Shown here one piece after another: positions 18,969 through 19,012 of a stretch of DNA of 19,012 bases. Made by a program: the position numbers and the translations under genes. Where the stretch lies: positions 1-19,012 of the forward strand of contig JAEDJA010000036.1 of assembly GCA_016296575.1 (NCBI GenBank). The letters are read 5' to 3'. Each line of letters starts with the position of its first letter. The stretch's first letter is position 1. The notes beneath the pieces were generated by a model. The model was not told the origin of the DNA. It worked only from the letters and a program-made list of their open reading frames with translations, and did not search any database. The stretch is from Treponema sp. (GTDB taxonomy: Bacteria; Spirochaetota; Spirochaetia; Treponematales; Treponemataceae).

Positions 18969-19012
18969 AAGTCTTTCTGTAAATTCCAAAAAAGGTAGGT
19001 CTGTGATAAAGT

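Overview
The window looks like an AT-rich bacterial chromosome, most likely a host-associated Treponema or close spirochaete. The reasons are the style of the lipoproteins, the gene complement (SfsA, MscL, a YeiH-type exporter, a CD1871A-type CXXC peptide beside a polyferredoxin), and cassette-type recombination sites of the kind expected where a chromosomal integron exists, as in T. denticola. The genus is an inference; no rRNA or other strong marker is present.

Layout. Positions 1-1,125 carry two rho-independent terminators, a RelB/DinJ-type antitoxin with a PIN toxin (the toxin lacks one expected catalytic Asp), and a double hairpin in front of a DUF4143 AAA ATPase (1,140-2,318). A minus-strand set of four small genes (4,035 down to 2,486) combines a glycine-rich, probably membrane-active protein, a 56-aa acidic peptide, a 53-aa zinc ribbon and a zinc ribbon/Sel1-repeat protein. 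After an XRE regulator come GC-rich repeats, a hairpin element and a broken 3' fragment of a phosphoglycerate mutase gene, then sfsA.

From about 5,960 to 10,147 the DNA reads as gene cassettes without a visible integrase. A PIN/RHH toxin-antitoxin pair is followed by a clear attC-like site. Next is a HEPN/MNT pair followed by a weaker attC candidate. The last block holds an XRE regulator divergent from a lipoprotein, a hypothetical gene and a type III toxin-antitoxin locus. In that locus a strong promoter drives four 35-nt tandem repeats (toxI RNA), then a terminator, then a toxN gene broken by an amber codon and a one-base frameshift. A third attC-like site starts one base after the toxN stop.

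Positions 10,320-14,224 look like ordinary chromosome: a periplasmic redox operon (TlpA-like protein, CXXC peptide, membrane 4Fe-4S protein), mscL, a YeiH-family exporter, a glycogen-binding-domain protein and an initiator tRNA-Met.

Positions 14,356-18,968 look like a decaying integrated element beside that tRNA. It has a tyrosine integrase with an internal deletion, a run of perfect back-to-back hairpins, a damaged ParB-like gene, an AbiEi antitoxin whose AbiEii partner is cut to ten codons, a rhodanese lipoprotein, 21-bp iteron-like repeats, an excisionase-like HTH, a small hypothetical and a replication-initiator-like protein.

A theme runs through the window: in three toxin-antitoxin loci (PIN/RelB, ToxIN, AbiE) the toxin is damaged or lost while the antitoxin looks intact. 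Two other pairs (PIN/RHH and HEPN/MNT) look complete.
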